A DNA stretch of 64,000 bases from Oscillospiraceae bacterium (GTDB lineage: Bacteria; Bacillota; Clostridia; Oscillospirales; Acutalibacteraceae). Every line of letters starts with the position of its first letter. The stretch's first letter is position 1. The stretch lies in NCBI GenBank assembly GCA_022508805.1, contig JAFLUM010000001.1:225080-289079 (forward strand). The letters run 5' to 3'. Both the position numbers and the translations under genes were made by a program. The notes beneath the pieces were generated by a model. The model had not been told where the DNA came from. It did not search any database and was given only the letters and a program-made list of their open reading frames with translations. Shown here in pieces: positions 7,285-17,016 of the stretch.

Positions 7285-8946
7285 TCACTTTCCCCAAGAG
7301 GAATTTAGCTGAACTGTTCTGTTGAATACGATATTTTCATCAGTCGAGGTCGTATCCACGCAGAAATATCCCTGACGCATAAACTGGAAGGTGTCCCCGG
7401 GCTTTAATCCATCTCTGAGTCCGCCCTCTATAAGGCAGTCTTTTAAGATAACCAGCGAATTCGGATTCAAATTATCCGTAAAGCTGCCGGAACTCTCATC
7501 CGACGGATTTTCCGCATTGAAAAGTCTGTCGTAAAGCCGGATTTCGGCGTTAAAGCTGTCCGCCTCACTGACCCAATGAAGAGTTCCCTTGACCTTTCTG
7601 CCGTCAGGAGAGTTGCCGCCTCGGCTTTCGGGGTCATATGTGCAGTGAACGCAGGTCACGTTGCCGTTTTCGTCAGTGTCGTAGCCAACGCATTTTGCGA
7701 AATATGCACTTTTGAGTCTTACCTCATTGCCCGGGAAAAGTCGGAAGTATTTTTTGACGGGTTCCGCCATAAAATCCTCTTGTTCGACATAAATCACCTT
7801 TGAGAAGGTGACTTTTCGCGTGCCCATTTCAGGGTGATCGGGGTGAATTTCCACCTCTAACTCTTCGGTCTTGTCATCGGGATAATTGTCGATGACCACC
7901 TTGAGAGGACGGAGCACCGCCATAGCTCTGGGAGCGTTGGCATTAAGCTCGTCGCGTACACAGGCCTCCAACAGTCCGTAATCCACAACGGAATACGCCT
8001 TTGAAACGCCGATTTTCTCACAGAAATTACGGATAGCCGCCGCAGGGTAGCCTCGGCGTCTCATTCCGCTGAGTGTCGCCATTCTCGGGTCGTTCCAGCC
8101 GTCCACAATACCGCCGTTTACAAGGGCAAGGCACTTTCTTTTGCTGGTAAGGCAATAGTTGAGATTAAGCCTTGCAAACTCGATTTGGCGCGGAGGAGTC
8201 TGGATATCCGCCGCCCAAAGCACCCAATCATACAGCGGACGGTGATTTTCAAATTCAAGAGAGCAGAGAGAGTGTGTTACGCCTTCTTTTGCATCCGACA
8301 GCGGATGAGCAAAGTCGTACATTGGGTAAACACACCATTTGTCGCCCGTTTGATGATGCGGAATATGGGCGATACGGTAAATAACAGGGTCGCGCATATT
8401 TATGTTGGGCGACGCCATATCTATCTTCGCACGCAGAACTCTCGCTCCGTTTTCGAACTCGCCCTCGGTCATTCTGCGGAACAGGTCGAGATTTTCCTCC
8501 ACACTGCGGTCACGGTATGGGCTGTTTTTACCCGCCTCGGTGAGCGTTCCGCGGTACTCGCGTATCTCGTCGGCGGTGAGGTCATCAACATAGGCAAGAC
8601 CTTTTTCAATAAGCCTTACTGCACAGTCATAGATAAAATCAAAATAGCTGGAGGCAAAAAGGCACTTTTCCCATTTAAAGCCCAGCCACTCGATGTCCTC
8701 TTTAATGGCCTCAACGTATTCGGTGTCTTCTTTTTGAGGATTTGTGTCGTCTAAACGAAGGTTGCACACACCGCCGTATTTTTTAGCCGTGCTGAAATTT
8801 ATGCATATTGCCTTTGCGTGACCGATGTGCAGATATCCGTTAGGCTCCGGCGGAAAACGCGTCTGTACCTCAGAATAAACGCCCTTTTCCAAATCCTCGT
8901 CGATAAAATCGTGTATAAAATTTGAACCGGTTATGATTTCTTCCAT
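7285..8946 (-). CDS. glnS: Glutaminyl-tRNA synthetase
   Basis: 553 residues, normal length. Charges tRNA(Gln) with glutamine. Class I signature [15 protein letters not shown] (HIGH at 40-43) and a KMSKS-type loop LTSKRK (266-271); the catalytic half is followed by the beta-barrel anticodon-binding domain typical of GlnRS ([16 protein letters not shown], then GTLHWVS). Six bases downstream of gltX with an AAAGGA site. Its presence matters for interpreting GatCAB elsewhere in the window: with GlnRS the cell does not need GatCAB to make Gln-tRNA(Gln). Confidence 0.98.
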   Translation of the reverse strand: MEEIITGSNFIHDFIDEDLEKGVYSEVQTRFPPEPNGYLHIGHAKAICINFSTAKKYGGVCNLRLDDTNPQKEDTEYVEAIKEDIEWLGFKWEKCLFASSYFDFIYDCAVRLIEKGLAYVDDLTADEIREYRGTLTEAGKNSPYRDRSVEENLDLFRRMTEGEFENGARVLRAKIDMASPNINMRDPVIYRIAHIPHHQTGDKWCVYPMYDFAHPLSDAKEGVTHSLCSLEFENHRPLYDWVLWAADIQTPPRQIEFARLNLNYCLTSKRKCLALVNGGIVDGWNDPRMATLSGMRRRGYPAAAIRNFCEKIGVSKAYSVVDYGLLEACVRDELNANAPRAMAVLRPLKVVIDNYPDDKTEELEVEIHPDHPEMGTRKVTFSKVIYVEQEDFMAEPVKKYFRLFPGNEVRLKSAYFAKCVGYDTDENGNVTCVHCTYDPESRGGNSPDGRKVKGTLHWVSEADSFNAEIRLYDRLFNAENPSDESSGSFTDNLNPNSLVILKDCLIEGGLRDGLKPGDTFQFMRQGYFCVDTTSTDENIVFNRTVQLNSSWGK

Positions 8947-8952
8947 ATTTTT

Positions 8953-10608
8953 CTATCCTTTTATGCTGTCTATTACGCTGTCGATTCTTCTTATTACCTC
9001 GCCTTTACCCAAAATCTGCATTATATAATACAGGTCGGGCGTATTGACGCGGGAAGTCACCGCAACGCGTATCACCGATGAAACGTCACCGACATGACCC
9101 TTGAAGGCATCGGGGTTTTGCTTGTATTCCTTGACGTTGGGAGCGTATCCGCATTGCTCACAAAGCTCTTTTATCTTTGCAAACCATTCATCTTTAGAAT
9201 CGCTGTCAGAATACATATCCTTATATTTTCCCAGTATCTCCGCGACGCTCTGCTTATCCATACGGTAGGGAAGAGTGAACTCGGGAGTATAAAGCTCATT
9301 ATAAAAATACGTTACATAATCGCGAACCTCTGACCAGCAGGCAATATCCTTTCTCGGCTTGGGATTTTCACGGTCGATATTGAGTATTGCCTTCGCCTTT
9401 TCGCTGTCTGCTGTGAAGAGCTCATAAAGCTCTTTATCGTAATCCTGCGCCCATTTTTCGACAAGCTCATAGACCTTTTGAGCGCTCATAACGGATATGG
9501 CGTTTTTGGAAACATCGTTGAACTTGACTATATCAAACAGTGCGCCCGAAAGGCTCATTTTTTTGAGATTGAACGGGAATTTTGAAATGTCCTCTGTTTT
9601 ATTGGCTCTGCGCCAATCCTCAAAATCGGAATTAAGTATTGTGAGAATATACTCCCTCACGCTCTCCTCAGGATAACCCTTTTCAATATAAAAAGTGACG
9701 TTTGCCTCGGGGTCTTTACGTTTGGATATCTTACGCTTTCCGCCGTTTTCCTCTTTCATTATGGGGGCAAAATGGGCATATTTCACAGGCTTAAAGCCAA
9801 GTGCTCGGAAAAGCTCCAAATGCAGTGGAACTGAGGCTATCCACTCGTCACCGCGGACCACGTGAGTAGTACGCATAAGGTGGTCGTCCACGGCGTGGGC
9901 AAAATGATAAGTGGGAATACCGTCTGTTTTGAGAATGACGATATCATTGACATTCTCGCTCATTTCGATTTTGCCCTTTATCATATCGTCAAAGCGGATC
10001 TTTCTTAAAATATCGCCCTCCGAACGGAGTCTGACAGTAAAGGGAGTACCGTTTTTTATCTTTTCTTCGATCTCTTCGTCGCTTAAATCACGGCATTTTG
10101 CATATTTTCCGTAATAGCCTTTGATGTCCTCATTTTCCTGACGGTTTCTGATGTCCTCAAGCTCCTCGGGAGTGCAGAAGCAGGGGTATGCTCTGCCCTC
10201 TTCCACCAGTTTTTTGGCAAAGGCTCTGTAAATCTCACGGCGCAAGCTTTGAGTATACGGACCGTAATTACCTTTTTCGGTTCCCTCGCCTGTAACGCCC
10301 TCATCTGGGGCTACGCCGAAAGCGGCAAGTCCGTTGATTATGCAGTCAACACCGCCCTCGACCTCTCTTTTTTTATCCGTATCCTCAATACGCAGCATAA
10401 AGAGTCCGCCGGAGCGCTCTGCAGTAAGCTTTGACGCGTAAGACGCATACAGTCCGCCAAAATGCAGATATCCTGTGGGGCTTGGGCTGAAACGCGTTAC
10501 CCTTGCCCCCTCGGGAAGCTCTCTCGGAGGATAAAGCTCCTCATAATATTCAGTGGTTTTCTCCACGTCGGGAAAAATAAGCTGTGCTGTTCTCTTATGG
10601 TCCGTCAC
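8953..10608 (-). CDS. gltX: Glutamyl-tRNA synthetase
   Basis: 551 residues. Class I signature SPSPTGYLHFGGLYAS (HIGH equivalent HFGG at 49-52) and KISKRKDPE (293-301), a Clostridial GluRS variant longer than the ~480-residue standard. Starts at GTG with GAGG eight bases upstream. Lies 30 bases after the GDPD gene and just before glnS, so the two related enzymes sit in tandem. Whether it is strictly discriminating cannot be read from sequence alone, but coexistence with GlnRS makes that likely. Confidence 0.97.
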   Translation of the reverse strand: MTDHKRTAQLIFPDVEKTTEYYEELYPPRELPEGARVTRFSPSPTGYLHFGGLYASYASKLTAERSGGLFMLRIEDTDKKREVEGGVDCIINGLAAFGVAPDEGVTGEGTEKGNYGPYTQSLRREIYRAFAKKLVEEGRAYPCFCTPEELEDIRNRQENEDIKGYYGKYAKCRDLSDEEIEEKIKNGTPFTVRLRSEGDILRKIRFDDMIKGKIEMSENVNDIVILKTDGIPTYHFAHAVDDHLMRTTHVVRGDEWIASVPLHLELFRALGFKPVKYAHFAPIMKEENGGKRKISKRKDPEANVTFYIEKGYPEESVREYILTILNSDFEDWRRANKTEDISKFPFNLKKMSLSGALFDIVKFNDVSKNAISVMSAQKVYELVEKWAQDYDKELYELFTADSEKAKAILNIDRENPKPRKDIACWSEVRDYVTYFYNELYTPEFTLPYRMDKQSVAEILGKYKDMYSDSDSKDEWFAKIKELCEQCGYAPNVKEYKQNPDAFKGHVGDVSSVIRVAVTSRVNTPDLYYIMQILGKGEVIRRIDSVIDSIKG

Positions 10609-10638
10609 TTATCATACCTCATCGTTATATTTTTTCGT

Positions 10639-11493
10639 TTAATCGGGCAAAATTGCATTTGTTGTAATGTATTTTACCCCGTTCTTGAGCATCTCATTAA
10701 GTCTTTCGCCTGTATCCACCGTCCAGCAGGCGGCAGTCAGACCGTTGTCGTGGATTTTTTGAATCATTTCGGGCGTCTTTGCAGCTTTCGAAGCCTCAAA
10801 TGCCACGCCGAAGTCATGCTCTATGCACTCAAGCAGCTTGTCGTCGGTGATGGTATGTACAAGATACCAAAGCTCCATATCAGGCGCCAGCTTTCTGAAC
10901 TCGCGCAGTACGGCGGCGTGGAAGGAGATCAGAATAACGCTTTCCTCAATGCCGTACTCGCAGATTATTCTGTAAAGATCCTCGACCTTATCCGTACGCT
11001 TGTCCTTGACCTCGATCATGGGGCGCTTGCCGCTCTCTTTGCAGATGTCAATAAACTCCTCTACCGTGCACATTCTTGCATCAGGGAAGCTCTCAATATT
11101 AGCTCCGTTAGTAAACTTAATTTCCTTAAGCTCTTCATATGTAAACTTTTTAACATCGCCGCGGCGGTCGGTCATAGACTGCATATTGTAATCGTGGATT
11201 ATTACCCATTTTCCGTCGGTGGTGTAATGCACGTCACATTCAATTGCATAATAATCCTCTTTTGCCGCCTCGCGGAATGCCTCTAAGGTGTTTTCGGGAG
11301 CGATCGACGAAAGTCCGCGGTGTGCCGTAAGATGAACGCCTTCAGTATCCCCTTTTGCTATTTCGGAGAAATGAAGAAGCTCTTTAGGCATCTTTTTGGG
11401 ATACCTTTTTTTGACATAAAAACGGTTGAGCCCGATAGCTGCCCCCACGGATGCCGCAAAAACAGAGAGAGCAACCTTTGATCCTTTTTTCAT
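10639..11493 (-). CDS. Membrane-anchored glycerophosphodiester phosphodiesterase
   Basis: 284 residues. GDPD family (TIM barrel) hydrolysing glycerophosphodiesters to glycerol-3-phosphate and an alcohol. Visible family motifs: TAHRG (about 57-61), APENT, ECDVHYT and HDYNMQ (the conserved E, D and H metal/catalytic residues), and later MIEVKD. One N-terminal hydrophobic segment (5-22) suggests membrane attachment or export. Probably first gene of the GDPD-gltX-glnS transcript. The actual lipid-derived substrate is not known. Confidence 0.92.
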   Translation of the reverse strand: MKKGSKVALSVFAASVGAAIGLNRFYVKKRYPKKMPKELLHFSEIAKGDTEGVHLTAHRGLSSIAPENTLEAFREAAKEDYYAIECDVHYTTDGKWVIIHDYNMQSMTDRRGDVKKFTYEELKEIKFTNGANIESFPDARMCTVEEFIDICKESGKRPMIEVKDKRTDKVEDLYRIICEYGIEESVILISFHAAVLREFRKLAPDMELWYLVHTITDDKLLECIEHDFGVAFEASKAAKTPEMIQKIHDNGLTAACWTVDTGERLNEMLKNGVKYITTNAILPD

Positions 11494-11623
11494 TATAAAT
11501 TTCCCCTTTCACTTGACACTACAATTAAGATTATTATACCCCAACTAAAAATAAATGTAAACCGCATATTTTACATTTTTTGACGGATAATAGTGTTAAC
11601 TAAACGCAAAAGGAGAAATAAAT

Positions 11624-12073
11624 ATGCAGCAAAATACTCAGGCAAACAGAAACACGGAATTCCTTAATAAAATCTATAAAAATTCCGCGGCAGGCAGCGA
11701 ATCAATATCGTTTATAAAAGAAAAAGTCGATGACAAAAACCTTTTAAACGATCTTCAATATCAGCATATGGAGTACCAAAATATTCAGAACAGAGCCTCC
11801 ACCGAGCTTTCAAAGTTAGGTGAGGTCCCCAAGGAGCAAACACCCTTTGCGGAGCTGGGTATGTGGTCAGGCATACAGATGAACACCATCTTAGACAAAA
11901 GCCCCGATAAAATTGCAGAAATGATGATCCAGGGCAGTACAATGGGAATTATCGATATGGTTCGTACCATAAAGCAGTTCCCCGACGTACCGCAGGCTTC
12001 AAAGCAAATCGGCGAGGATCTTATAAAGCTTGAAGAAAACAGTATGCAGAAGATGAAACAGTATCTTGCATAA
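11624..12073 (+). CDS. Hypothetical helical protein
   Basis: 149 residues, glutamine- and lysine-rich, with no signal or membrane segment and a strongly helical profile, resembling ferritin-like four-helix proteins in pattern (helices about 10-28, 36-66, 90-120, 127-148). Preceded by AAAGGAG. Single-gene transcript on the plus strand between minus-strand operons, closed by a perfect terminator. I cannot name the family; function unknown. Confidence 0.75.
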   Translation: MQQNTQANRNTEFLNKIYKNSAAGSESISFIKEKVDDKNLLNDLQYQHMEYQNIQNRASTELSKLGEVPKEQTPFAELGMWSGIQMNTILDKSPDKIAEMMIQGSTMGIIDMVRTIKQFPDVPQASKQIGEDLIKLEENSMQKMKQYLA

Positions 12074-12080
12074 CATCCAA

Positions 12081-12113
12081 AAGAGCAGTTCCCCATAAAG
12101 AGGAACTGCTCTT
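12081..12113. terminator. Bidirectional terminator between convergent genes
   Basis: Perfect 12-bp stem (12081-12092 with 12102-12113), 9-base loop, A/T tracts on both sides. Serves the plus-strand helical protein and the minus-strand small membrane protein. Confidence 0.9.
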
Positions 12114-12127
12114 TTATAATTAGGCGA

Positions 12128-12373
12128 TCATTTGTCTCGGTGGATTTCGCCATTGCGCTTTTTTACACGCTTTTCGCGTATTTTTTCCACCGCAATTTCT
12201 AAGGCGACAAAAGCGATTATTACGAGTACCGCAAAAAATATTCTAAGCGGGGAGACTGTGAGCTCGTTGGAATATCTGATCTCACCGTTTTCGGCAAAGG
12301 CGGTCACGGCAAATAACACCGTTATTACGGCGGACAAAACCGTCGTTATATTGAATTTAAGCAACCGTTTCAT
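12128..12373 (-). CDS. Small hypothetical membrane protein
   Basis: 81 residues: an N-terminal hydrophobic signal-like segment ending AVTAFAENGE (about 8-27), a short loop, a second membrane segment (about 45-62) and a strongly basic tail. The ATG at 12373 is preceded by GAGGTGG, and it overlaps the end of the GH43-like gene by 17 bases, so the two are translationally coupled. No family recognised. Confidence 0.6.
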   Translation of the reverse strand: MKRLLKFNITTVLSAVITVLFAVTAFAENGEIRYSNELTVSPLRIFFAVLVIIAFVALEIAVEKIREKRVKKRNGEIHRDK

Positions 12374-13169
12374 CGCTTTCCACCTCAATTATACTGAAAT
12401 GCTTACAGTCAGCAGGAAAATCAATTCTACCCGATATATTTTCAAAGCTTTTAAAATCCTCGGTATAAAGCCCGTTGTAATAATGCTCAATAAACGACTC
12501 GAAGAAAATATAATATCCGCTGTCCTTTTTTACCATACATGGACCTTCACAGAGATGCTGTGAAATCGGCTTTGTAATATCGCCGTAAGGTCCTGCCGCT
12601 TTGTCGGAAAAAGCAAGGTGGATATCCTTTGAGTCCGTGTCCTTTTTATGGGTTCCGCGCTCATCCTTAAACGCCATTATGTATTTGCCGCCGACCTTTA
12701 TAATTGACGCATCTATCACACTGTAACCGGGGTCAAAGAAAATTTCAGCCTGTGAAAAGCTCTCAAAATCCTTGGTTTTACAGTGCCATATACGGTGGTC
12801 GTAGTCATCTTCATCCACAGTCGACGACCAAAAAATGATATATTCGTCATTTTCTTCATCATAAATACATTCGGGTGCCCACACGTTTTTCGCATTTTCG
12901 GGCATTACGGGGATAAACCGTGTATCCGAGAAATCCGTAAGCGTTTTACCGACACAGTGACCCAAAAGATTACCGTTCCAATTTACCGTGAAAAGCATAT
13001 GATACAGTCCGTCTTTATCACGGATCATAAACGGGTCGCGGATAAGCGTGTCCTCTGTTTTATAAACAACGGGTTTACCGCCGTTCATATCCTCCCAATG
13101 AAGCAGGTCTTCACTTTTGGCGAGGCGGGCGCAAAGCTCGCTGTCGGTAAAATAAGACATTATATACAT
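12357..13169 (-). CDS. Glycoside hydrolase family 43-like protein
   Basis: 270 residues, five-bladed propeller type of GH43 (arabinanase/xylosidase clan). Repeated blade motifs are visible: LIRDPFMIRDKDG (candidate catalytic base D near 45), NVWAPECIYDEENDEYIIFWSS (candidate acid E near 97), and VIDASIIKVGGKYIMAF. No signal peptide, so cytoplasmic; likely acts on imported oligosaccharides, or is a non-hydrolytic relative. It follows aspS1 by eight bases. A paralogue-like protein occurs at 56960. Substrate unknown. Confidence 0.8.
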   Translation of the reverse strand: MYIMSYFTDSELCARLAKSEDLLHWEDMNGGKPVVYKTEDTLIRDPFMIRDKDGLYHMLFTVNWNGNLLGHCVGKTLTDFSDTRFIPVMPENAKNVWAPECIYDEENDEYIIFWSSTVDEDDYDHRIWHCKTKDFESFSQAEIFFDPGYSVIDASIIKVGGKYIMAFKDERGTHKKDTDSKDIHLAFSDKAAGPYGDITKPISQHLCEGPCMVKKDSGYYIFFESFIEHYYNGLYTEDFKSFENISGRIDFPADCKHFSIIEVESDETVA

Positions 13170-13177
13170 AAAATAAG

Positions 13178-14965
13178 CTACTCCGTTTTGTCTTTTGCAA
13201 TACTTATTCCCAGCTCGTCAAGCTGTATTCCGTCAACGGGGGACGGACATTCAGTCATAGGCTCTGATGCATTTTGCAGCTTGGGGAAGGCTATAACGTC
13301 ACGGAGCGACTCACAGCCTATCATTTGCATACAAAGTCTGTCAAGACCTATGCCCATTCCGCCGTGGGGAGGAGGTCCGAAACGGAAAGCATCCGTAAGG
13401 AATCCGAATTTCTCATATGCCTCTTCGTCGGAAAGTCCTAAAAGCGAGAACATTCTCTTTTGCAGTGCAGGGTCGGTGATACGGATAGAGCCGCTGGACA
13501 GCTCCACGCCGTTAAGCACAAGGTCATAAGCCTTTGCTCTGACTGCCGCCTTATCGGTCTCAAGATATTCAAGGCACTCGTCGAGAGGAGACGTGAAGGG
13601 ATGGTGCATTGCAACGAACTGCCCTGCCTCCTCATCATACTCAAAGAACGGGAATTCGGTTATCCACAAAAGGTTGAATTTGCCCTCGGGGATAATTCCC
13701 AGCTTGTCGGCAACCTCACGGCGAAGAGCGCCGAGAGTGGTGAGTGCGTGAGTCTTATTCGTATCGGCAACTATCAAAATAACGTCGCCTGTCTGGGCTC
13801 CTGCTTTTTCGATTATCTTATTCATTTCATCTTCAGACAGGAACTTTGCGAATGAGGATGCAACGCCGTCGGGCATAAGACGTGCAAAGGCAAGTCCCTT
13901 TGCGCCGATTCCCCTTACAAACTCGGTAAGTCTGTCGATTTCCTTACGCGTGAGGACGGAAACGCTGTCCTTTGCGGTGATGGCGCAAACAGCACCTCCG
14001 CCTGCCACAGCCGAGCTGAACACGCCGAAGCCGCAGTCCTTTGCAATATCGCTTAAATCGGTGATCTCCATACCGTAACGGGTATCGGGCTTGTCGGAGC
14101 CGTAACGCTCCATAGCCTCTTTATAGGTAAGACGGGGCAGCGGGAGCTCAATATCAACGCCCAAAGCATCTTTGAATACACGTTTAATATATCCTTCACC
14201 GATGTTCATAACGTCATCGGTATCAACGAATGACATTTCAAGGTCTATCTGTGTGAATTCCGGCTGACGGTCCGCACGAAGATCCTCGTCGCGGAAACAA
14301 CGGGCGATCTGCATATAGCGGTCAAAGCCGGCAACCATTGAAAGCTGTTTATAAAGCTGCGGTGACTGGGGAAGAGCGTAAAACTCACCCTGATGAAGTC
14401 TTGACGGCACAAGGAAGTCTCTTGCTCCCTCGGGAGTGGAACGGATAAGCATAGGAGTTTCTATCTCAATAAATCCGTTCTCGTCAAAATAATCACGGGT
14501 AATTTTCGTTATTTTATGGCGAAGGAGTATGTTTTTCTGCAAATCGGGACGGCGAAGGTCAAGATATCTGTATTTAAGGCGTGTGACCTCCGAGGTCTGG
14601 CAATTCTCCACTATTTCAAAGGGCGGAGTTTCGCTGGCGGCGAGAACTTTAAGGGTTTTTACCTCCAGTTCAATGTCGCCCGTGGGAATTTCCTTGTTTT
14701 TGGAGGCTCTTTCACGGACAACACCCTGTGCCATAAGCACGTATTCGCTTCTGGAGGAAAAAGCCTTCTCAAAAACGTCTTTATCCGTATTCTCGTCAAA
14801 GGCGAGCTGAATTATGCCCGTTCTGTCGCGCAGGTCGATAAAAATAAGCGCTCCCAAGTCCCTTTGCCGCTGCACCCAGCCGCATACGGTTATTTCTCTG
14901 CCGATATCGGCGGCGGTCAGTGTTCCGCAGTAATCTGTTCTTTTCATTCCGTTCATTGTGTCCAT
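13178..14965 (-). CDS. aspS: Aspartyl-tRNA synthetase, discriminating-type
   Basis: 595 residues, bacterial-type AspRS with the OB-fold anticodon domain, class II core (FRDEDLRADRQPEFTQ, then GIGLDRL near the end) and the bacterial GAD insertion. The anticodon-domain specificity position reads RDLGALIF (Leu37), the state reported for enzymes restricted to tRNA(Asp). A second, different AspRS is encoded at 23768. The ATG overlaps the hisS stop by one base (TAATG), the usual hisS-aspS coupling in Firmicutes. Confidence 0.97.
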   Translation of the reverse strand: MDTMNGMKRTDYCGTLTAADIGREITVCGWVQRQRDLGALIFIDLRDRTGIIQLAFDENTDKDVFEKAFSSRSEYVLMAQGVVRERASKNKEIPTGDIELEVKTLKVLAASETPPFEIVENCQTSEVTRLKYRYLDLRRPDLQKNILLRHKITKITRDYFDENGFIEIETPMLIRSTPEGARDFLVPSRLHQGEFYALPQSPQLYKQLSMVAGFDRYMQIARCFRDEDLRADRQPEFTQIDLEMSFVDTDDVMNIGEGYIKRVFKDALGVDIELPLPRLTYKEAMERYGSDKPDTRYGMEITDLSDIAKDCGFGVFSSAVAGGGAVCAITAKDSVSVLTRKEIDRLTEFVRGIGAKGLAFARLMPDGVASSFAKFLSEDEMNKIIEKAGAQTGDVILIVADTNKTHALTTLGALRREVADKLGIIPEGKFNLLWITEFPFFEYDEEAGQFVAMHHPFTSPLDECLEYLETDKAAVRAKAYDLVLNGVELSSGSIRITDPALQKRMFSLLGLSDEEAYEKFGFLTDAFRFGPPPHGGMGIGLDRLCMQMIGCESLRDVIAFPKLQNASEPMTECPSPVDGIQLDELGISIAKDKTE

Positions 14966-16317
14966 TATTTTGCACCTCCTAAAATTTCCGCAAGGTCGGT
15001 GGCATCAATGCCGTCAAATCCAAGCGATTCGAAATCGGCTACAGCATCCTTTATCACAACGGACTGGAAATTATCGATAAAATCCGCAAGTGTCATTTCA
15101 CGCTGTTCGCCGCTGTTCATATTTTTAAGCTTAATATTGCCCGTTTCAAGCTCGCTGTCACCTAAAACAAGCGTATAAAGAGCATTTATTTTGTTGGCAT
15201 ATTTCATTTGGGCTTTTAAGCCCCTGCCCACCGTATCCATCTGAACCTGCAAGCCCTCACCGCGAAGCTCTTTGGCTATCGCCGCCGCCTTAAGACTTGC
15301 GTTTTCGCCCATAGAGGCGATAAACAAATCGCACTTTTTACGCTCGGGGAACGGGACATTTTGAGCATTCATTAAAAGCAACAATCTTTCAAGGCCCAAG
15401 CCAAAGCCGCAGGCAGGAAGGGGATTTCCGCCCATCTCGGCTACAAGTCCGTCATACCGTCCGCCGCCGCAGACCGTACCCTGAGCGCCTATCTCGTCCG
15501 ACACAAATTCAAAAACCGTGCGCGTGTAATAATCAAGTCCGCGAACTATCTGCGGATTGACCGTATATGCAATGTCCATAGCGTCAAGATATTTTTTCAC
15601 ACCCTCAAAATGCTCGCGGCAGTCGTCGCACAGGTAGTCAAGCACCGTGGGAGCGTTTGCGGCAATCCCCCGGCACACGGGACTTTTGCAGTCGAGTATT
15701 CTCATGGGATTGCGCTCTAATCTACCGAGACATGTCTCGCAAAGGTCATTTTTATACTGCTCAAAATAGGCTTTAAGCGCTTTATGGTATTCCTTGCGAC
15801 ATTCGGGACAGCCTATGGAATTTATTTCCAGCCGCAGTCCGTTTATTCCGAGATAATTGAACACCTCATTGGCTAAACTTATGACCTCAGCGTCAGCAGA
15901 CGGCTGACCTGCGCCGAAGCACTCAATGCCGAACTGATGGAACTCACGAAGTCTGCCCGCCTGAGGCTTTTCATAACGGTAGCAAGAGGTGATGTAGTAA
16001 ATCTTCTGCGGAAGAGCATCGTTAAAAAGACCGTGTTCCAGAAAAGCTCTTACGGCACCCGCTGTTCCCTCGGGACGGAGAGTTATTGATCTGCCGCCCT
16101 TATCGCTAAAGGTGTACATTTCCTTTTGCACAACGTCCGTTGTCTCCCCCACACCGCGCTGAAAAAGTTCAGTGTGCTCGAAAACGGGAGTCCTCAGCTC
16201 ATAAAAGCCGAAATTTTCCGCCGTCTCACGCACGGCAGACTCAACGTACTGTATTTTATAGCTTTCAGAAGGGAGCGTGTCCTGTGTTCCCTTTACAGCA
16301 TTTGTAATTAAAGCCAT
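14965..16317 (-). CDS. hisS: Histidyl-tRNA synthetase
   Basis: 450 residues. Class II enzyme charging tRNA(His). Motif 2 region SCYRYEKPQAGRLREFHQFG, histidine motif RGLDYYTRTVFEF and motif 3 GFGLGLERLLLL are all intact, with the C-terminal anticodon-binding domain and an unusual ~35-residue tail after it. No clear Shine-Dalgarno is visible: the bases before the ATG fall in the arm of a predicted stem (see 16324-16404). No T-box sequence elements were found. Coupled to aspS downstream. Confidence 0.96.
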   Translation of the reverse strand: MALITNAVKGTQDTLPSESYKIQYVESAVRETAENFGFYELRTPVFEHTELFQRGVGETTDVVQKEMYTFSDKGGRSITLRPEGTAGAVRAFLEHGLFNDALPQKIYYITSCYRYEKPQAGRLREFHQFGIECFGAGQPSADAEVISLANEVFNYLGINGLRLEINSIGCPECRKEYHKALKAYFEQYKNDLCETCLGRLERNPMRILDCKSPVCRGIAANAPTVLDYLCDDCREHFEGVKKYLDAMDIAYTVNPQIVRGLDYYTRTVFEFVSDEIGAQGTVCGGGRYDGLVAEMGGNPLPACGFGLGLERLLLLMNAQNVPFPERKKCDLFIASMGENASLKAAAIAKELRGEGLQVQMDTVGRGLKAQMKYANKINALYTLVLGDSELETGNIKLKNMNSGEQREMTLADFIDNFQSVVIKDAVADFESLGFDGIDATDLAEILGGAK

Positions 16318-16323
16318 ATGTCA

Positions 16324-16404
16324 ATTACCGTAGCCTTTCCGGCTACAAAAGTTTTGAAACATCACGTTTGCTCCTTGCGTAGCCGGACAAGGCGTGACGG
16401 TAAT
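16324..16404 (-). promoter_or_regulatory. Branched stem structure in the hisS leader
   Basis: An 8-bp closing stem (16324-16331 with 16397-16404) encloses a 6-bp hairpin (16330-16335 with 16341-16346) and a longer hairpin built of 16362-16366/16393-16397 and 16373-16377/16388-16392. The closing arm ends seven bases upstream of the hisS ATG, where a ribosome site would be. The stems share two or three boundary bases, so not all form fully at once. Confidence 0.5.
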
Positions 16405-16448
16405 TTCGTCCATCTCAAAATTTGTACTAGTGCAAATTTTGAGGGACA
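16405..16448 (-). repeat. Family B hairpin repeat, copy 1
   Basis: An 11-bp perfect hairpin (16414-16424 with 16433-16443) flanked by TTTCGTCCAT on the left and GGGACATA on the right (plus strand). The same flanks surround a different hairpin at 17838-17885. A further 10-bp hairpin follows at 16457-16480 and a 6-bp one at 16502-16524. Confidence 0.65.
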
Positions 16449-16545
16449 TACAATTTGTTAGCGTGATTTTTCACGCTAACTTCCTCAAATATATAATGTG
16501 TGCCTCCCCAAAATCCGAGGAGGCATAAAGAAAACATAAACTAAC

Positions 16546-16950
16546 TTAAGCTTTAGGATTGATAATATCACGCCAATCCAAATCACCGCGGTCAAGGCTG
16601 TGAATGAGCGCCTCGGCAGTGGCGATATTTGTTGCGACAGGAATATTATGGACGTCGCACAAGCGAAGCAAGGTATTCTCTTTAGGCTCGTGTGGTTTGG
16701 GATTCAGAGGATCACGGAAAATTAAAAGCAGATCGATTTCATTGCAGGCTATTCTTGAGCTTATTTGCTGATCGCCGCCCTGCGGACCGCTTAAAAACTG
16801 TTGGATTTTAAGTCCCGTTGCCTCGGCAACCATTTTTCCCGTTGTGCCCGTTGCGCAAAGGGAATGACGCGACAAAATCCCGCAGTAAGCAATGCAGAAC
16901 TGTGTCATAAGCTCTTTTTTTGAGTCGTGCGCCATAAGTGCTATATTCAT
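16546..16950 (-). CDS. mgsA: Methylglyoxal synthase
   Basis: 134 residues, near the normal length. Converts dihydroxyacetone phosphate to methylglyoxal and phosphate, a bypass that relieves sugar-phosphate build-up. Motifs seen: [10 protein letters not shown] at the N-terminus, [17 protein letters not shown] (containing the catalytic aspartate), FRDPL and VATNIATAE. It follows minD by 66 bases, as is common in Clostridia. Cytoplasmic. Confidence 0.97.
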   Translation of the reverse strand: MNIALMAHDSKKELMTQFCIAYCGILSRHSLCATGTTGKMVAEATGLKIQQFLSGPQGGDQQISSRIACNEIDLLLIFRDPLNPKPHEPKENTLLRLCDVHNIPVATNIATAEALIHSLDRGDLDWRDIINPKA

Positions 16951-17016
16951 AAGTGAGCCTCCTTTAATTGGGTTATATTATATGATAACAAACATTTCTT
17001 TCTTTTTCAACACATT

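Noticed and set aside
8185..8754. 189-codon plus-strand open frame opposite glnS
   Set aside because: Fully antisense to a firm gene with intact class I motifs; no ribosome site or known family, and typical of a GC-balanced shadow frame.
10462..11286. 274-codon plus-strand frame opposite the GDPD gene
   Set aside because: Covers the start of gltX and most of GDPD on the other strand; cysteine- and histidine-rich odd composition, no signal.
11500..11600. Riboswitch upstream of the 11624 gene
   Set aside because: Only AT-rich sequence with no stable conserved stem.
14516..15178. 220-codon plus-strand frame across the aspS/hisS junction
   Set aside because: Antisense to two certain genes and without a plausible start.
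16318..16545. T-box riboswitch upstream of hisS
   Set aside because: No AGAG-type stem I element, no GGTGGNACCGCG antiterminator and no terminator; only hairpin repeats found.
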